From: Psychroflexus tropicus DSM 15496
GTDB lineage: Bacteria; Bacteroidota; Bacteroidia; Flavobacteriales; Flavobacteriaceae
Length of the DNA: 64,000 nt
NCBI RefSeq assembly: GCF_000378765.1
Contig: NZ_KB905343.1
Coordinates: 314,914 to 378,913, forward strand
Direction: 5' to 3'
Notes under the pieces: generated by a model
What the model saw: the letters and a program-made list of their open reading frames with translations, nothing else
Database searches by the model: none
What the model was told of the DNA's origin: nothing
Shown: positions 54,906 through 64,000 of the stretch, piece after piece
How the letters are laid out: each line of letters opens with the position of its first letter
Position numbering within the stretch: the first letter of the stretch is position 1
Program-made: the position numbers and the translations under genes

Positions 54906-56537
54906 TTATGCTTCTACAGCATACATCTTTTCTCGCTGTTCTTTGATTTTTGCATCAGACATATATTCATCAAAAGTTGAGAATTTGTCTATCGCTCCTT
55001 TTGGTGTTAATTCGATGACTCGATTACCCACGGTTTGAGCAAATTCATGATCATGAGTAGTTAATAGAATATTGCCTTTAAAATTCTTCAACGAATTATT
55101 GAAGGCTGTAATGGTTTCCAGATCTAAATGATTCGTTGGTTCATCCATAATAAGAACATTGGCTCTCGTCATCATCATTCTGCTCACCATACATCTTACT
55201 TTTTCACCACCAGAAAGTACATCGCAAGTTTTCAAAGCTTCATCACCACTAAAAAGCATTTTCCCCAAAAACCCTCTAATGTGTACTTCCTCACGCTCTT
55301 CTTCGGTTTTTGCCCACTGTCTTAGCCAATCCACAAGAGATAATTTGCTTTCGAAGTACTCGCTGTTATCGTTGGGTAAATAGGATTGATTGGTAGTAAC
55401 GCCCCACTTATAAGAGCCTGCATCTGCTTCCTCTTTGCCATTGATGATTTGATAAAAGGCTGAAGTCGCTCGGGAATCTTTAGAGTAGATGACTACTTTA
55501 TCACCTTTGTTTAAATTGATATTGACATTGTCGAAAAGCGTTTCACCATCGATACTAGCTGAGAGTTTTTCAACATGAAGTATTTGATCTCCCGCTTCTC
55601 TTTCCTTTTCAAAAATAATGGCTGGATACCTTCTGTTAGACGGCTTAATATTTTGAAAATCCAATTTATCCAGCATTTTCTTTCTGGACGTAGCTTGCTT
55701 AGATTTGGCTACGTTGGCACTAAAGCGTTCGATAAACTGTTGTAATTCTTTCTTCTTTTCTTCAGCTTTCTTATTCTGTTGTGCGCGTTGCTTGGCAGCT
55801 AGCTGAGAAGATTCGTACCAAAAGGTATAGTTACCACTGTAGTGGGTTATTTTACCAAAATCAATATCAGAAATATGAGTACATACAGCATCCAGAAAGT
55901 GACGATCGTGAGATACAACGATGACCGTATTGTCGAAATTGGCCAGGAAGTTTTCCAGCCAGGAAATCGTTTCATAATCCAAATCGTTAGTAGGCTCATC
56001 CATAATCAAAACATCTGGATTCCCAAAAATTGCTTTGGCTAGAAGAACTCTTACTTTTTGTGTACCATCAAGATCTTTTACTAAGGTATAATGAGATTCT
56101 GCACCAATGCCCAAGTTAGAGAGTAAGGAAGCCGCATTGCTTTCTGCGTTCCATCCGTCCATTTCTTCAAACTCCACCTGAAGCACTCCTACACGTTCGC
56201 CATCAGCATCACTAAAGTCTTCTTTAGCATAGATCTCCTCCATCTCTTTTTTTATTTTAAAAAGAGGCTCATTTCCCATCATCACGGTTTCCAGAACGTT
56301 ATAATCATCATATAACGAGTGGTCCTGTTCTAAAACAGACATTCGCTTTCCTGGTTCTAGAGAGACGTGACCAGAGGTAGGCTCAATTTTGCCAGAAATA
56401 ATATTGAGGAATGTGGATTTTCCTGCACCATTGGCGCCTATGATTCCATAGCAATTACCAGAGGTGAAAGAGGTGTTAACTTCGTCAAAAAGTACACGCT
56501 TACCAAATTGAACAGAAAGATTTGAAACTGATAGCAT
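54906..56537 (-). CDS. ABC-F family ATPase (YbiT-like)
   Basis: A 543-residue soluble protein with two ABC ATPase domains and no membrane spans; ABC-F proteins act on the ribosome. The first domain has GANGAGKST, a degenerate signature LDGTQ, and LIMDEPTNDLD; the second has a degenerate P-loop YSKDSRATS, signature LSGGE and LIMDEPTNHLD. The linker between is highly charged (about 235-290). It resembles translation factor YbiT more than resistance proteins such as VgaA. A -7 box lies 19 nt upstream. Confidence 0.9.
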   Translation of the reverse strand: MLSVSNLSVQFGKRVLFDEVNTSFTSGNCYGIIGANGAGKSTFLNIISGKIEPTSGHVSLEPGKRMSVLEQDHSLYDDYNVLETVMMGNEPLFKIKKEMEEIYAKEDFSDADGERVGVLQVEFEEMDGWNAESNAASLLSNLGIGAESHYTLVKDLDGTQKVRVLLAKAIFGNPDVLIMDEPTNDLDYETISWLENFLANFDNTVIVVSHDRHFLDAVCTHISDIDFGKITHYSGNYTFWYESSQLAAKQRAQQNKKAEEKKKELQQFIERFSANVAKSKQATSRKKMLDKLDFQNIKPSNRRYPAIIFEKEREAGDQILHVEKLSASIDGETLFDNVNINLNKGDKVVIYSKDSRATSAFYQIINGKEEADAGSYKWGVTTNQSYLPNDNSEYFESKLSLVDWLRQWAKTEEEREEVHIRGFLGKMLFSGDEALKTCDVLSGGEKVRCMVSRMMMTRANVLIMDEPTNHLDLETITAFNNSLKNFKGNILLTTHDHEFAQTVGNRVIELTPKGAIDKFSTFDEYMSDAKIKEQREKMYAVEA

Positions 56538-56556
56538 AGTGAAACTAAATTTTTTG

Positions 56557-56564
56557 CAAAAGTA
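56557..56564 (-). promoter_or_regulatory. -7 box of the ABC-F gene
   Basis: The minus strand reads TACTTTTG, 19 nt before the ATG at 56537. Confidence 0.45.
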
Positions 56565-56648
56565 CTCATTTTATCATAATGCATAAAAGTATTTAGAGTC
56601 TTCCTCTTTTTTAACGATGGCTTAACATGCTTTAATCTCTGGTAAACA

Positions 56649-56656
56649 TAGATTTG
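56649..56656 (+). promoter_or_regulatory. -7 box of the thioredoxin-like lipoprotein gene
   Basis: TAGATTTG lies 16 nt before ATG 56673. No matching TTG is seen. Confidence 0.4.
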
Positions 56657-56672
56657 TGACGAGATCGGTTTT

Positions 56673-58079
56673 ATGAAATATATCTGTTTTATCATTGTTT
56701 TGATATGTCTGGGCTGTTCGCAAGATCAGGTGAGAGAAAAAACTTTTCTAGGCGGTCGCATCGTTAATCCTAATTCTAACTATGTGATTCTAGAGCATAA
56801 AGACCAACTTATCGATACTATTACCTTAGATAAAAACAATAATTTTAGATACGAATTTGATCAGGAAGAAGAATCCATCTACACCTTCGTTCACTATCCT
56901 GAAAGTCAGACGGTATATCTGCAACCAGGCGATAGTTCTGTGTTAAGAGTAAATACTTTAGAGTTTGATGAATCCTTAAGTTTTGGAGGAAGCTCCTCAA
57001 AAGAAAACAATTTTTTGATCGATATGTTTCTTTTGAATGAAAAAGATAATGACTTAATCTTGTCTTATTATAAAATTTCACCTCAGCGATTTGTTAAAAA
57101 AACAGATTCGATTTTAAAGCTAAGAATGAGTGAATTTGAAAAGTTAAACACTGAATCTAATTTTACTCCATTTTTTCAAAACATCGCTAAAAAAACGATT
57201 CAGTATGAATATTTTGACATGAAAGAGCGCTATGCTTTTTTGATGAAAAAATATGTGCCAAGTAAATTCAATGACTTTCCAGAGGATTATTTCGATTACC
57301 GCAAAGAGGTCAATTTCAACGATTCAATTGTGGCCTCAAACTTTAGTTATATGCGTTTCTTAGATAATTACCTTAGAAACAAATCTATTGAGCTATGTGA
57401 GTCTGAGAATCGAGATTGTTTCGATCTGAATAATCACCAAAACCTAAAGCGAAGGTTGAACATGGTGTTAGAATTATTTGATGATGAATATTTAAAATTA
57501 AATTTCTTCAATCGCTTCATCAGAAGGGAAATCGTTTTTTCTCAAACGGAAAAACAATTAAAAGAAACGCTAGAAATCATTAGTAAATTTGATTTAAAAG
57601 CTTTAGAAGAAGAGGAGTTGCATCAACTTACAGCGATACAGAGTAAGTATTTGAAAGGTAGAAATCTAAAAAATTTAAGCCTAAGGACTCCATCAAAAGA
57701 TACTATTCAACTCAAAAATATTTCAGAATCTAAGCCAATTATGTTGTATACCTGGTCGGCTTTGTCTTTTGAGAGCAAAAAAAATAATCTTAATAAAATT
57801 AATGAGTTGAAAGAAAAATATCCTGAAGTTAAATTCATCAGCGTAAATCTAGATTTTCAGAATCCTGGCCTTTGGCAAAACGCACTGAAATCCTTCAATT
57901 ATTCTGAAAACTCAGAATTTCAGGTCATTTCTGATGCGCCTAGCAATACTTACGGATTTTTTAGAAATTACCTCAATAGAGTTTATCTCATCAATAAAGA
58001 TTTCAAAATCAAAAACAATTCTTTAAGCCTTTTTGATCCTAAGCTGGAAACCCAGATATTGAGCCTACTCAATCCTTAA
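56673..58079 (+). CDS. Lipoprotein with degenerate thioredoxin-like domain
   Basis: A 468-residue protein with a lipoprotein signal (LICLGC). An N-terminal beta-rich part (25-110) resembles the DUF4369-type domain often fused to TlpA-like thioredoxins; the middle is helical, and the C-terminal third (about 340-468) has the thioredoxin pattern. Where the CxxC should be it reads WSALS (361-365), so the redox cysteines are missing. It probably faces the periplasm. Function unknown; it may bind rather than reduce a partner. Confidence 0.72.
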   Translation: MKYICFIIVLICLGCSQDQVREKTFLGGRIVNPNSNYVILEHKDQLIDTITLDKNNNFRYEFDQEEESIYTFVHYPESQTVYLQPGDSSVLRVNTLEFDESLSFGGSSSKENNFLIDMFLLNEKDNDLILSYYKISPQRFVKKTDSILKLRMSEFEKLNTESNFTPFFQNIAKKTIQYEYFDMKERYAFLMKKYVPSKFNDFPEDYFDYRKEVNFNDSIVASNFSYMRFLDNYLRNKSIELCESENRDCFDLNNHQNLKRRLNMVLELFDDEYLKLNFFNRFIRREIVFSQTEKQLKETLEIISKFDLKALEEEELHQLTAIQSKYLKGRNLKNLSLRTPSKDTIQLKNISESKPIMLYTWSALSFESKKNNLNKINELKEKYPEVKFISVNLDFQNPGLWQNALKSFNYSENSEFQVISDAPSNTYGFFRNYLNRVYLINKDFKIKNNSLSLFDPKLETQILSLLNP

Positions 58080-58169
58080 TACATAAGTTACTGAATATCA
58101 ATTTAAAAGAATTAATATTCACTTAACTTATCATTTCTATATTAAGGTTTTTTATATCTAAAATAAGCC

Positions 58170-58177
58170 TACCTTTG
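58170..58177 (+). promoter_or_regulatory. -7 box of typA
   Basis: TACCTTTG lies 23 nt before the typA ATG. Confidence 0.45.
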
Positions 58178-58200
58178 CCGACTTAAAATTACCCGTTTTT

Positions 58201-59997
58201 ATGAATATCAAAAATATTGCGATTATCGCTCACGTCGACCACGGTAAGACAACACTGGTGGACAAAATTATGCACCATTGTAAACTGTTTCGCGAGAACG
58301 AATCGACTGGAGATCTTATTTTAGATAACAACGATTTGGAGCGTGAGCGTGGGATTACTATTGTATCCAAAAACGTTTCTGTAGTATACAAAGACACTAA
58401 AATAAATATCATTGACACGCCTGGTCACGCCGACTTTGGTGGAGAGGTAGAACGTGTACTTAATATGGCCGACGGTGTTTTACTATTGGTAGATGCTTTT
58501 GAAGGGCCAATGCCACAAACCCGTTTTGTATTACAAAAAGCTTTGGACCTTGGCTTGAAACCTTGCGTCGTTATCAATAAAGTGGATAAACCAAACTGTA
58601 CACCGGATGAGGTGCATGAAAAGGTTTTTGATTTAATGTTTGAACTTGGAGCAGAGGAGTGGCAGTTAGATTTTCCTGCAGTTTATGGTTCTGCCTTAAA
58701 CAACTGGATGAGCGAGAGCCCAGATGAGAAGACTGAAAATATAGAACCATTATTAGACATGGTTTTGGAGCATGTAGAGTCTCCTAAAATACAAGAAGGA
58801 ACTACACAGATGTTGATTACGTCTTTAGATTTCTCTTCTTATACTGGACGTATTGCAATAGGAAGACTTCACAGAGGAGTTTTAAAAGAAAATATGCCAG
58901 TATCTCTAGTAAAAAGAGACGGCAGCGTTACCAAAACACGTATCAAAGAACTTCATACCTTTGAAGGTGTAGGTAGACGAAAGGTTGAGGAAATCCAGCC
59001 AGGCGATATCTGTGCGATTGTTGGTCTAGAAGGTTTTGAAATTGGGGATACTGTCGCCGATATTGAAAATCCTGAAGGACTTAAATCTATTGCTATTGAT
59101 GAGCCTACCATGAGTATGCTCTTCACCATTAATGATTCTCCATTTTTTGGTAAAGATGGAAAATTTGTGACCTCAAGGCACATTAAAGACAGGCTAACCA
59201 AGGAACTTGAGAAGAACCTGGCTTTGAGAGTGGAAGAAACCGATTCTGCAGATAAGTTTAACGTCTTTGGACGTGGTGTGATGCACTTATCTGTTCTTAT
59301 AGAAACCATGCGAAGAGAAGGCTACGAACTTCAAATTGGTCAGCCACAGGTGATCATCAAAGAAATTGATGGCGTGAAGTGTGAACCGATTGAAGAATTA
59401 ACCATCGATTTACCTGAATCTATTTCTGGTAAAGCTGTCGAAATGGTCACCATGAGAAAAGGTGAAATGTTGAGCATGGAAGGGAAAGGTGAACGTATGA
59501 CGATTCAGTTTTTAATTCCTTCTCGTGGTATTATTGGACTGAGAAATCAATTGATGACCGCTACAGCAGGTGAAGCCATCATGGCTCACCGTTTCAAAGA
59601 ATTTCAACCTTTGAAGGGAGATATCCCACAACGTCAAAATGGCTCGTTGGTGTCTATGGAAAAAGGAAAAGCAATTCCTTATTCTATCGATAAGCTTCAG
59701 GACAGAGGTAAGTTTTTTGTAGATCCAGGCGAAGAGATTTACGAAGGTCAGGTGATTGGTGAGAATTCAAGGTCTGATGATATGACTGTGAACATCACTA
59801 AAACTAAGAAACTTTCCAACGTCAGATCTTCTGGTGCAGATGATAAAGCTAAAATCGTTCCTGCTAAAAAGTTCTCTTTGGAAGAAGCTTTAGAATACAT
59901 TCAGAAAGATGAATACGTGGAGGTTACACCTAGCTTTTTAAGAATTCGTAAAATCTATTTAAAAGAAGTAGACCGTAAACGATATAAAATTATCTAA
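58201..59997 (+). CDS. typA: Ribosome-associated GTPase TypA/BipA
   Basis: A translational GTPase of 598 residues linked to ribosome assembly and stress. It has the G1 motif [38 protein letters not shown], then domain II and the C-terminal BipA-specific region with [18 protein letters not shown] and [15 protein letters not shown]. Length is normal. It has its own promoter box and terminator. Confidence 0.97.
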   Translation: MNIKNIAIIAHVDHGKTTLVDKIMHHCKLFRENESTGDLILDNNDLERERGITIVSKNVSVVYKDTKINIIDTPGHADFGGEVERVLNMADGVLLLVDAFEGPMPQTRFVLQKALDLGLKPCVVINKVDKPNCTPDEVHEKVFDLMFELGAEEWQLDFPAVYGSALNNWMSESPDEKTENIEPLLDMVLEHVESPKIQEGTTQMLITSLDFSSYTGRIAIGRLHRGVLKENMPVSLVKRDGSVTKTRIKELHTFEGVGRRKVEEIQPGDICAIVGLEGFEIGDTVADIENPEGLKSIAIDEPTMSMLFTINDSPFFGKDGKFVTSRHIKDRLTKELEKNLALRVEETDSADKFNVFGRGVMHLSVLIETMRREGYELQIGQPQVIIKEIDGVKCEPIEELTIDLPESISGKAVEMVTMRKGEMLSMEGKGERMTIQFLIPSRGIIGLRNQLMTATAGEAIMAHRFKEFQPLKGDIPQRQNGSLVSMEKGKAIPYSIDKLQDRGKFFVDPGEEIYEGQVIGENSRSDDMTVNITKTKKLSNVRSSGADDKAKIVPAKKFSLEEALEYIQKDEYVEVTPSFLRIRKIYLKEVDRKRYKII

Positions 59998-60019
59998 TTC
60001 ATTTAGATTAAGATAAAAC

Positions 60020-60056
60020 AAAAAGCCTGTTCAAAAAATTTGAACAGGCTTTTTTT
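60020..60056 (+). terminator. Bidirectional terminator after typA
   Basis: AAAAGCCTGTTCAAA pairs with TTTGAACAGGCTTTT around a 3-nt loop; T-run on the right, A-run on the left. The next gene converges here. Confidence 0.88.
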
Positions 60057-60077
60057 AGCTATCAAATTGTTGTAAAA

Positions 60078-60698
60078 TTAACTACCAGGAACATAAGGTA
60101 ATGAGGACTGGTGGGCCACAATTCTTAGCTGCCCAGATTTGTCCTTCACATAAGCGAATGTGTATTCGACTTTAACAGGTGTATCCTCGCCTTTTGGGGT
60201 AAAAAAGTAATTACCCATCGCTACTGCCATTCTACAACTATTATTAATAATGCCAGTATTATCGAAAGTCACCTTGGTGTAAGGTGCAATGGCGAATCCC
60301 TTGTCTTCTGGATAGGCTTCATTACCGGCTACATAGTAAGAAAGCGCTGCATCGAAGCTGGATCTAAATTGATCTTCAGAAGCTAAAGTAGGTTTAAACA
60401 ATACGCTACTTAAATCATATCCATACATATCTTGTATGAAATCTGCTGCTTCTTTGCTATAGTCTCCGTTGTCTGAATATACCTTTCCAATTCTTATGAT
60501 ACCCTGGCCCCATAATTTCTGAGCTTCTATAACTTCACGCTCTGTAATACATTCTGAGGAATACAGCAAAACTTCATTTTCATCAGCTTGCTGTTTGGCT
60601 ATTTCCTGTGAGGTAGATGGCGTAGTTGTGTTTTGGCAGCTAGTCATACTAACTATTACTATTGCTGCTACTAAGGTTTTATATATGTTTTTAATCAT
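60078..60698 (-). CDS. NTF2/SnoaL-like lipoprotein
   Basis: A 206-residue lipoprotein (MTSCQN). The mature part begins with CITEREVIEAQKLWGQGIIRIGKVY and ends YVKDKSGQLRIVAHQSSLPYVP, the pattern of NTF2-like proteins. Close relatives in Bacteroidota are often labelled phosphoribosyl-AMP cyclohydrolase, but I see no metal-binding motif of HisI, so that name is not supported. Function unknown. It follows the DUF2490 gene by 12 nt on the reverse strand. Confidence 0.7.
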   Translation of the reverse strand: MIKNIYKTLVAAIVIVSMTSCQNTTTPSTSQEIAKQQADENEVLLYSSECITEREVIEAQKLWGQGIIRIGKVYSDNGDYSKEAADFIQDMYGYDLSSVLFKPTLASEDQFRSSFDAALSYYVAGNEAYPEDKGFAIAPYTKVTFDNTGIINNSCRMAVAMGNYFFTPKGEDTPVKVEYTFAYVKDKSGQLRIVAHQSSLPYVPGS

Positions 60699-60710
60699 GA
60701 TTTTTGTTTT

Positions 60711-61400
60711 TTAAAAGTTTAAATTTTGATGTAAACTAAATTGTAATTGATTTTTGGTCCAGACTTCAGTTTCCTGTCGCATGATGCCAACTTGAACTCT
60801 TGTGCTTTTGGTTAAAACATAACCTAAACCAAAGTAGGTACGATTTCTATCAAAAAGCTCAAGTTCATTAAGACCGTTGTCGCGTTCACCATTCATAAAT
60901 AATTCATTATAAAGGGCGACATAATACGTTTTAGGACTTAATTCTTCACTGTTCAAAGCGATGTTGACAAATAAATTATACCTAAATCGTGTCCTGAAGT
61001 CTTGATTTTCTACCCATCGCTGCTCATATCTAAATCGATGGGCCAGATGAACACGTTTCAAGATCTTGTGGTTGATGAGCGCTTCCTGATAAATTCTATT
61101 TTCATTTACAGTTGAAGAACTTTCGCCAGGGGTACCCGTTGTGATATTGGCGTAACCAAGAGTAAATAAAATAGGTTCTCCATTAGGCCGGTAAGTCAAC
61201 CCAGACCTTAATAACAATTGCTCTAAGTCACCTAAGGTATTCCAGTTTCTGTATTGAAAATCTCCCTGAACTCCAAAGTCGCTGTTTTCGAAATTGACAT
61301 TGTAAAAATACATCAACCAGTTACCCAACTTGGACTCTTCAACCTGAGCGACAGCATTGAGTGATAAGAACATACTTATCCCTATGATAAAATATTTCAT
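60711..61400 (-). CDS. DUF2490 outer-membrane-type protein
   Basis: A 229-residue protein with signal peptide (1-18, ending NAVAQ) and a beta-rich body starting KLGNWLMYFYNVNFENSDFGVQGDFQYR, ending with a phenylalanine-terminated strand. It matches DUF2490, likely a beta-barrel in the outer membrane. No function is known. It may be co-transcribed with the NTF2-like lipoprotein. Confidence 0.82.
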   Translation of the reverse strand: MKYFIIGISMFLSLNAVAQVEESKLGNWLMYFYNVNFENSDFGVQGDFQYRNWNTLGDLEQLLLRSGLTYRPNGEPILFTLGYANITTGTPGESSSTVNENRIYQEALINHKILKRVHLAHRFRYEQRWVENQDFRTRFRYNLFVNIALNSEELSPKTYYVALYNELFMNGERDNGLNELELFDRNRTYFGLGYVLTKSTRVQVGIMRQETEVWTKNQLQFSLHQNLNF

Positions 61401-61436
61401 TAAAATTTTTATTTAAGTTAATTAAGAATATATCTA

Positions 61437-61700
61437 TTAACTCAAATAATCTGGTGGATCTATGTCCTGATCAGGGTGAGTCTGATCAAAGGAAAGTAAA
61501 TAAGGTTTGAATTTTTCAAGTTGATTAGGTATTTCAGAAGACTTATCACGAAAATTATCATCCAAAGAAATAAACTCTTCAAGTACCGTATTATTTTCTT
61601 CAACTTCTAAAACAATAGACGTTTCTACCAAGTCGATGTCGTAAAAGTCGACTTGGGTTGAGAAAAGTAAAATTCCTAATAAGAATACTATGAGTTTCAA
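61437..61700 (-). CDS. Small exported acidic protein, unknown
   Basis: An 87-residue protein with a hydrophobic N-terminus (1-17) and a very acidic remainder rich in Asp and Glu, ending DPPDYLS. I recognise no family. It lies 36 nt upstream of the DUF2490 gene on the same strand and could belong to that unit. Confidence 0.55.
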   Translation of the reverse strand: MKLIVFLLGILLFSTQVDFYDIDLVETSIVLEVEENNTVLEEFISLDDNFRDKSSEIPNQLEKFKPYLLSFDQTHPDQDIDPPDYLS

Positions 61701-61797
61701 CTTGTATTAATTTTGAAGGCAATAATACAGGCTAAACCAGATTAAAAGATGATAAATAAATAAAATTTAACTTTTAAATAAATATTTTTTATGTATA

Positions 61798-62304
61798 CTA
61801 TAGTGAAATGCCCTCTGATAGCATTTCTTTAATCTCCTGAGGTAAAATAATGAGATCATCCACAAACTCCACTTCCGTTTTATAAAAACTAGCTTCAGAA
61901 ATGAGGTTTGCCTTTTGAGCTTTAAGGCTCATTTGAAGAGAAGCCAGTGCATGCTCACCTCTGGGAGGTTTTGGAGTAAAGGTCATTGGCAGGATTCGCT
62001 TGCCAAAAAACTCACCAGAATCGGTGAGCCATTCCAGAAGATTCTTCAACACTGCAGGAATATTGTGGTTGTATTCTGGTGTCGAAATCAGGATTAAATC
62101 AGCATTCTTAATTCGGTTTCTCAGTAAATTTACGGGTTCCGGAATCCCGACTGCCTGCCGCTCCGGAGTGAAGAGTGGAAAATGATACAAGCCTTCATAA
62201 ACTTCGACTACATGATCATTAGATAGATGTTCTGCAATAGCTTTAAGAAATTTAAAGTTGCTGCTATTCTTGGAAGCAGAGCCGGAAATGCATAAAATAT
62301 TCAT
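61798..62304 (-). CDS. NADPH-dependent FMN reductase family protein
   Basis: A 168-residue flavodoxin-fold reductase with the FMN-phosphate loop SGSASKNSSNFKFL and the signature STPEYNHNIPAVLKNLLEWL. It may reduce quinones, azo compounds or chromate; the natural substrate is unknown. It is 36 nt from the response regulator gene. Confidence 0.9.
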   Translation of the reverse strand: MNILCISGSASKNSSNFKFLKAIAEHLSNDHVVEVYEGLYHFPLFTPERQAVGIPEPVNLLRNRIKNADLILISTPEYNHNIPAVLKNLLEWLTDSGEFFGKRILPMTFTPKPPRGEHALASLQMSLKAQKANLISEASFYKTEVEFVDDLIILPQEIKEMLSEGISL

Positions 62305-62340
62305 TTTTTAGATTAAAGATACACATCTGTTTTGCAATGC

Positions 62341-63090
62341 TTACCCTATCCAGCTTTTAAATTCTTTTACGCGTTCACGACTAACAATGACAGGCTGGTT
62401 AAAACCCTCAGCGGTAATTTTGATACGGCTGGAAGAATAGCTAAGCATATCTTTAATCGATTGATAATGTAAAATGTGACTTCTATTTACTCTAAAAAAA
62501 TCTTTCGGAGACAACTGAGGCTCCAATTGATTCAAGGATTCATCGATGACATAATGTTTTCCTTCTTTGGTGACTAAAGAGGTGGCTTTATCAGAACTTT
62601 CAAAACCAGCGATGTCTGAGGTGGAGAAGGTTTTTAGTCTATCTCCAATTTTAATAGAAAAGCGATTTTTGTAGGCTTCAGTTGAACTGGATTCCTGAAA
62701 GAGATGTTTTAAAACTTCTGGATTGATGACCTGGGCAGAGTGTCTTTTTTCAAATTTATTGAGCGCCTGGCGGAGTTCATTCTCATCTATGGGCTTCAAC
62801 AAATAATCAATACTATTGAGTTTGAATGCTTTTAGGGCGTACTCATCATAGGCAGTGGTGAAAATCAAATCAGCTTCGACGTGAACTTGATCAAAAATTT
62901 CGAAAGACAAACCATCACTTAACTGAATATCCAAAAAAATCAAATCTGCTTTAGGATGAGTTTTAAACCAGTCCACTGCTTCTTCTACAGAATGTAATTT
63001 CTGTTCTACTTTGTATTGAAATCCATTGAGGAGGCGTTCCAGTCTTCGCGCTGCAAGCTTTTCGTCTTCTACAATTATGATACTTCTCAT
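62341..63090 (-). CDS. LytTR-type response regulator
   Basis: A 249-residue regulator: receiver domain (1-120) with acidic pocket EDE, phospho-acceptor Asp54 in LIFLDIQLS, and the lysine in LLKPID; then a LytTR DNA-binding domain (about 145-249) with FRVNRSHILHYQSIKDM. The gene overlaps the kinase stop by 4 nt, so the two form a pair. Its targets are unknown. Confidence 0.95.
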   Translation of the reverse strand: MRSIIIVEDEKLAARRLERLLNGFQYKVEQKLHSVEEAVDWFKTHPKADLIFLDIQLSDGLSFEIFDQVHVEADLIFTTAYDEYALKAFKLNSIDYLLKPIDENELRQALNKFEKRHSAQVINPEVLKHLFQESSSTEAYKNRFSIKIGDRLKTFSTSDIAGFESSDKATSLVTKEGKHYVIDESLNQLEPQLSPKDFFRVNRSHILHYQSIKDMLSYSSSRIKITAEGFNQPVIVSRERVKEFKSWIG

Positions 63091-64000
63091 GAGTTTTTGT
63101 TTTTTAATAAAGGTAATTTAACCATAAATGATGTTTCGTTTTTGATGATCTCTATGGATTGACCAAAGCTTTCAAATCGATTCTTAATATTCTCTAATCC
63201 AATTCCATTTCTGCTAGATTCTTTGGCTTTCGGATTGAGATTATTTTCGATGATTAAATCACTTTCTGTATTAGAAATCTTAAGGTGTAAAGGTTGCTTT
63301 TCAGTGACCTTATTATGCTTCACAGCATTTTCAATCAACAGTTGAAGGGATAGTGGGACCGTGAATTTGTGCTCATCATCCTTAATATCAATCGTATATT
63401 CTAAACTGTCTTCAAACCTGGTCGATAAAAGATTAAGATAGACTTTAGCGAAATCTAATTCTGATCTCAAGCTCACTAGATCTTCTTGTCGTTGATCAAG
63501 GACATAACGATAGACCTTGGATAAATTGGTGGTAAACTTAGTGGCGCGTTTAGGATCTTCTTCAATTAAGGAAGCAAGGACGCTGAGGCTATTGAACAGA
63601 AAATGTGGATCCAACTGATCTTTTAAGGCTTGATGCTTGGCCTTGGTATGCTCTATAACTTGTTTTTGAGCCTTTAGTTCTGCATTCACCCCAAATTTAT
63701 AAAAGTAGTAGGCATGAAAGGCTAAGGTCACTATCAGGGCTATAAAAACGGCAAAGAGGTAGCTAAAAAAACTCTCATTGGCTAGAAAATAATCAATGCT
63801 GTTTCCGTAAATCCAAACACTATGAATTACTCGTCCAATAAAAAAGCCAAAGACGGATAAAATTACAGATCCTGGAATACCTAAGGCAATTAAGGTTTTA
63901 GGGTGAGTTCTCCAGGAAAATACCTTTTGTATCCAGGTAAAAAACCCAATGTTTAAAAAACCGATGATAAAGGCGTAACTAAAGTTACTCAGTAAGGGTT
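63087..64000 (-). CDS. Sensor histidine kinase, His_kinase/LytS type (5' partial)
   Basis: The membrane kinase partner of the LytTR regulator. The frame is open to base 64000, so the N-terminus lies outside the window; GTG 63731 is not the start. About four membrane helices are seen in the part 63700-64000, followed by a short coiled coil and the phospho-acceptor box DQLDPHFLFNSL. The ATPase has IENAVKHN and NGIGLENIKNRF. No periplasmic sensor domain is visible in the part present. Confidence 0.92.
   Translation of the reverse strand, partial: PLLSNFSYAFIIGFLNIGFFTWIQKVFSWRTHPKTLIALGIPGSVILSVFGFFIGRVIHSVWIYGNSIDYFLANESFFSYLFAVFIALIVTLAFHAYYFYKFGVNAELKAQKQVIEHTKAKHQALKDQLDPHFLFNSLSVLASLIEEDPKRATKFTTNLSKVYRYVLDQRQEDLVSLRSELDFAKVYLNLLSTRFEDSLEYTIDIKDDEHKFTVPLSLQLLIENAVKHNKVTEKQPLHLKISNTESDLIIENNLNPKAKESSRNGIGLENIKNRFESFGQSIEIIKNETSFMVKLPLLKNKNS

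Noticed and set aside
60078-60698. Phosphoribosyl-AMP cyclohydrolase (HisI)
   Set aside because: The name is used for close relatives, but no HisI metal-binding motif is visible and the protein has a lipoprotein signal.
1-64000. tRNA, rRNA, CRISPR, insertion sequences or prophage
   Set aside because: No intergenic gap carries a tRNA-like T-arm, repeat-spacer arrays, or transposase or integrase genes.

Overview
This 64 kb window is core chromosome of a low-GC member of the Bacteroidota, almost certainly family Flavobacteriaceae. Three things point there: gliding-motility genes gldF and gldG; lineage-typical families such as a DUF2490 protein, a cyclophilin-FKBP fusion, a bacterial GH3 adenylating enzyme and a dapF-GNAT-mltG operon; and many starts preceded by the flavobacterial -7 box TAnnTTTG, some with a TTG about 17-23 nt upstream. 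Genus cannot be fixed from the sequence. Coding density is high, operons are short, and many genes overlap by 1-14 nt. I see no rRNA or tRNA genes, CRISPR arrays, insertion sequences, integrases or prophage.

Layout. 1-4.1 kb: truA (cut by the window edge), an ABC exporter, then a reverse folP-cdaA pair (folate synthesis and c-di-AMP synthesis). 4.2-8 kb: a DUF5652-like gene broken by an in-frame TGA, then gldG-gldF-monooxygenase-SAM hydrolase on the reverse strand. 8-10 kb: phoH and purC. 10-15 kb: a reverse block with a GT2 glycosyltransferase, an ECF sigma factor, two tandem DUF4174 proteins, a small membrane protein, murB and an aminotransferase. 15-20 kb: a secreted aspartic protease with PDZ domain, a DUF1573 protein and valS. 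20-25 kb: a membrane-biogenesis block (acyl-CoA-binding protein, psd, cdsA, LUD protein, ftsH, rsfS), with birA divergent. 25-32 kb: PagL-type deacylase, rpsU, DUF2797, GH3 enzyme, Smr protein, double-PPIase and serine dehydratase. 33-42 kb: dnaK, then a forward run of pyrR-pyrB, rnz, pdxH, sixA-like, ppk1 and ppx. 42-48 kb: a 640-bp scar containing the end of a decayed sulfotransferase-like gene, a DUF4136 lipoprotein, purE/purK, an orphan histidine kinase, obgE, adk and hpt. 48-58 kb: a DegP-like protease, dapF-GNAT-mltG, penicillin acylase, an ABC-F protein and a redox-dead thioredoxin-like lipoprotein. 58-64 kb: typA, several small envelope proteins, an FMN reductase and a LytTR/histidine-kinase pair cut by the window edge.

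Functionally the window joins nucleotide metabolism (purC, purE, purK, pyrR, pyrB, adk, hpt), envelope construction and quality control (murB, mltG, psd, cdsA, ftsH, DegP, PagL), stress and second-messenger enzymes (cdaA, ppk1/ppx, phoH, dnaK) and gliding. I found no convincing new multi-gene system. The best leads are the TGA-interrupted gene, the sulfotransferase scar, the sigma factor/glycosyltransferase/DUF4174 cluster, apparent leaderless starts, and the lipoprotein with a thioredoxin fold lacking its cysteines.
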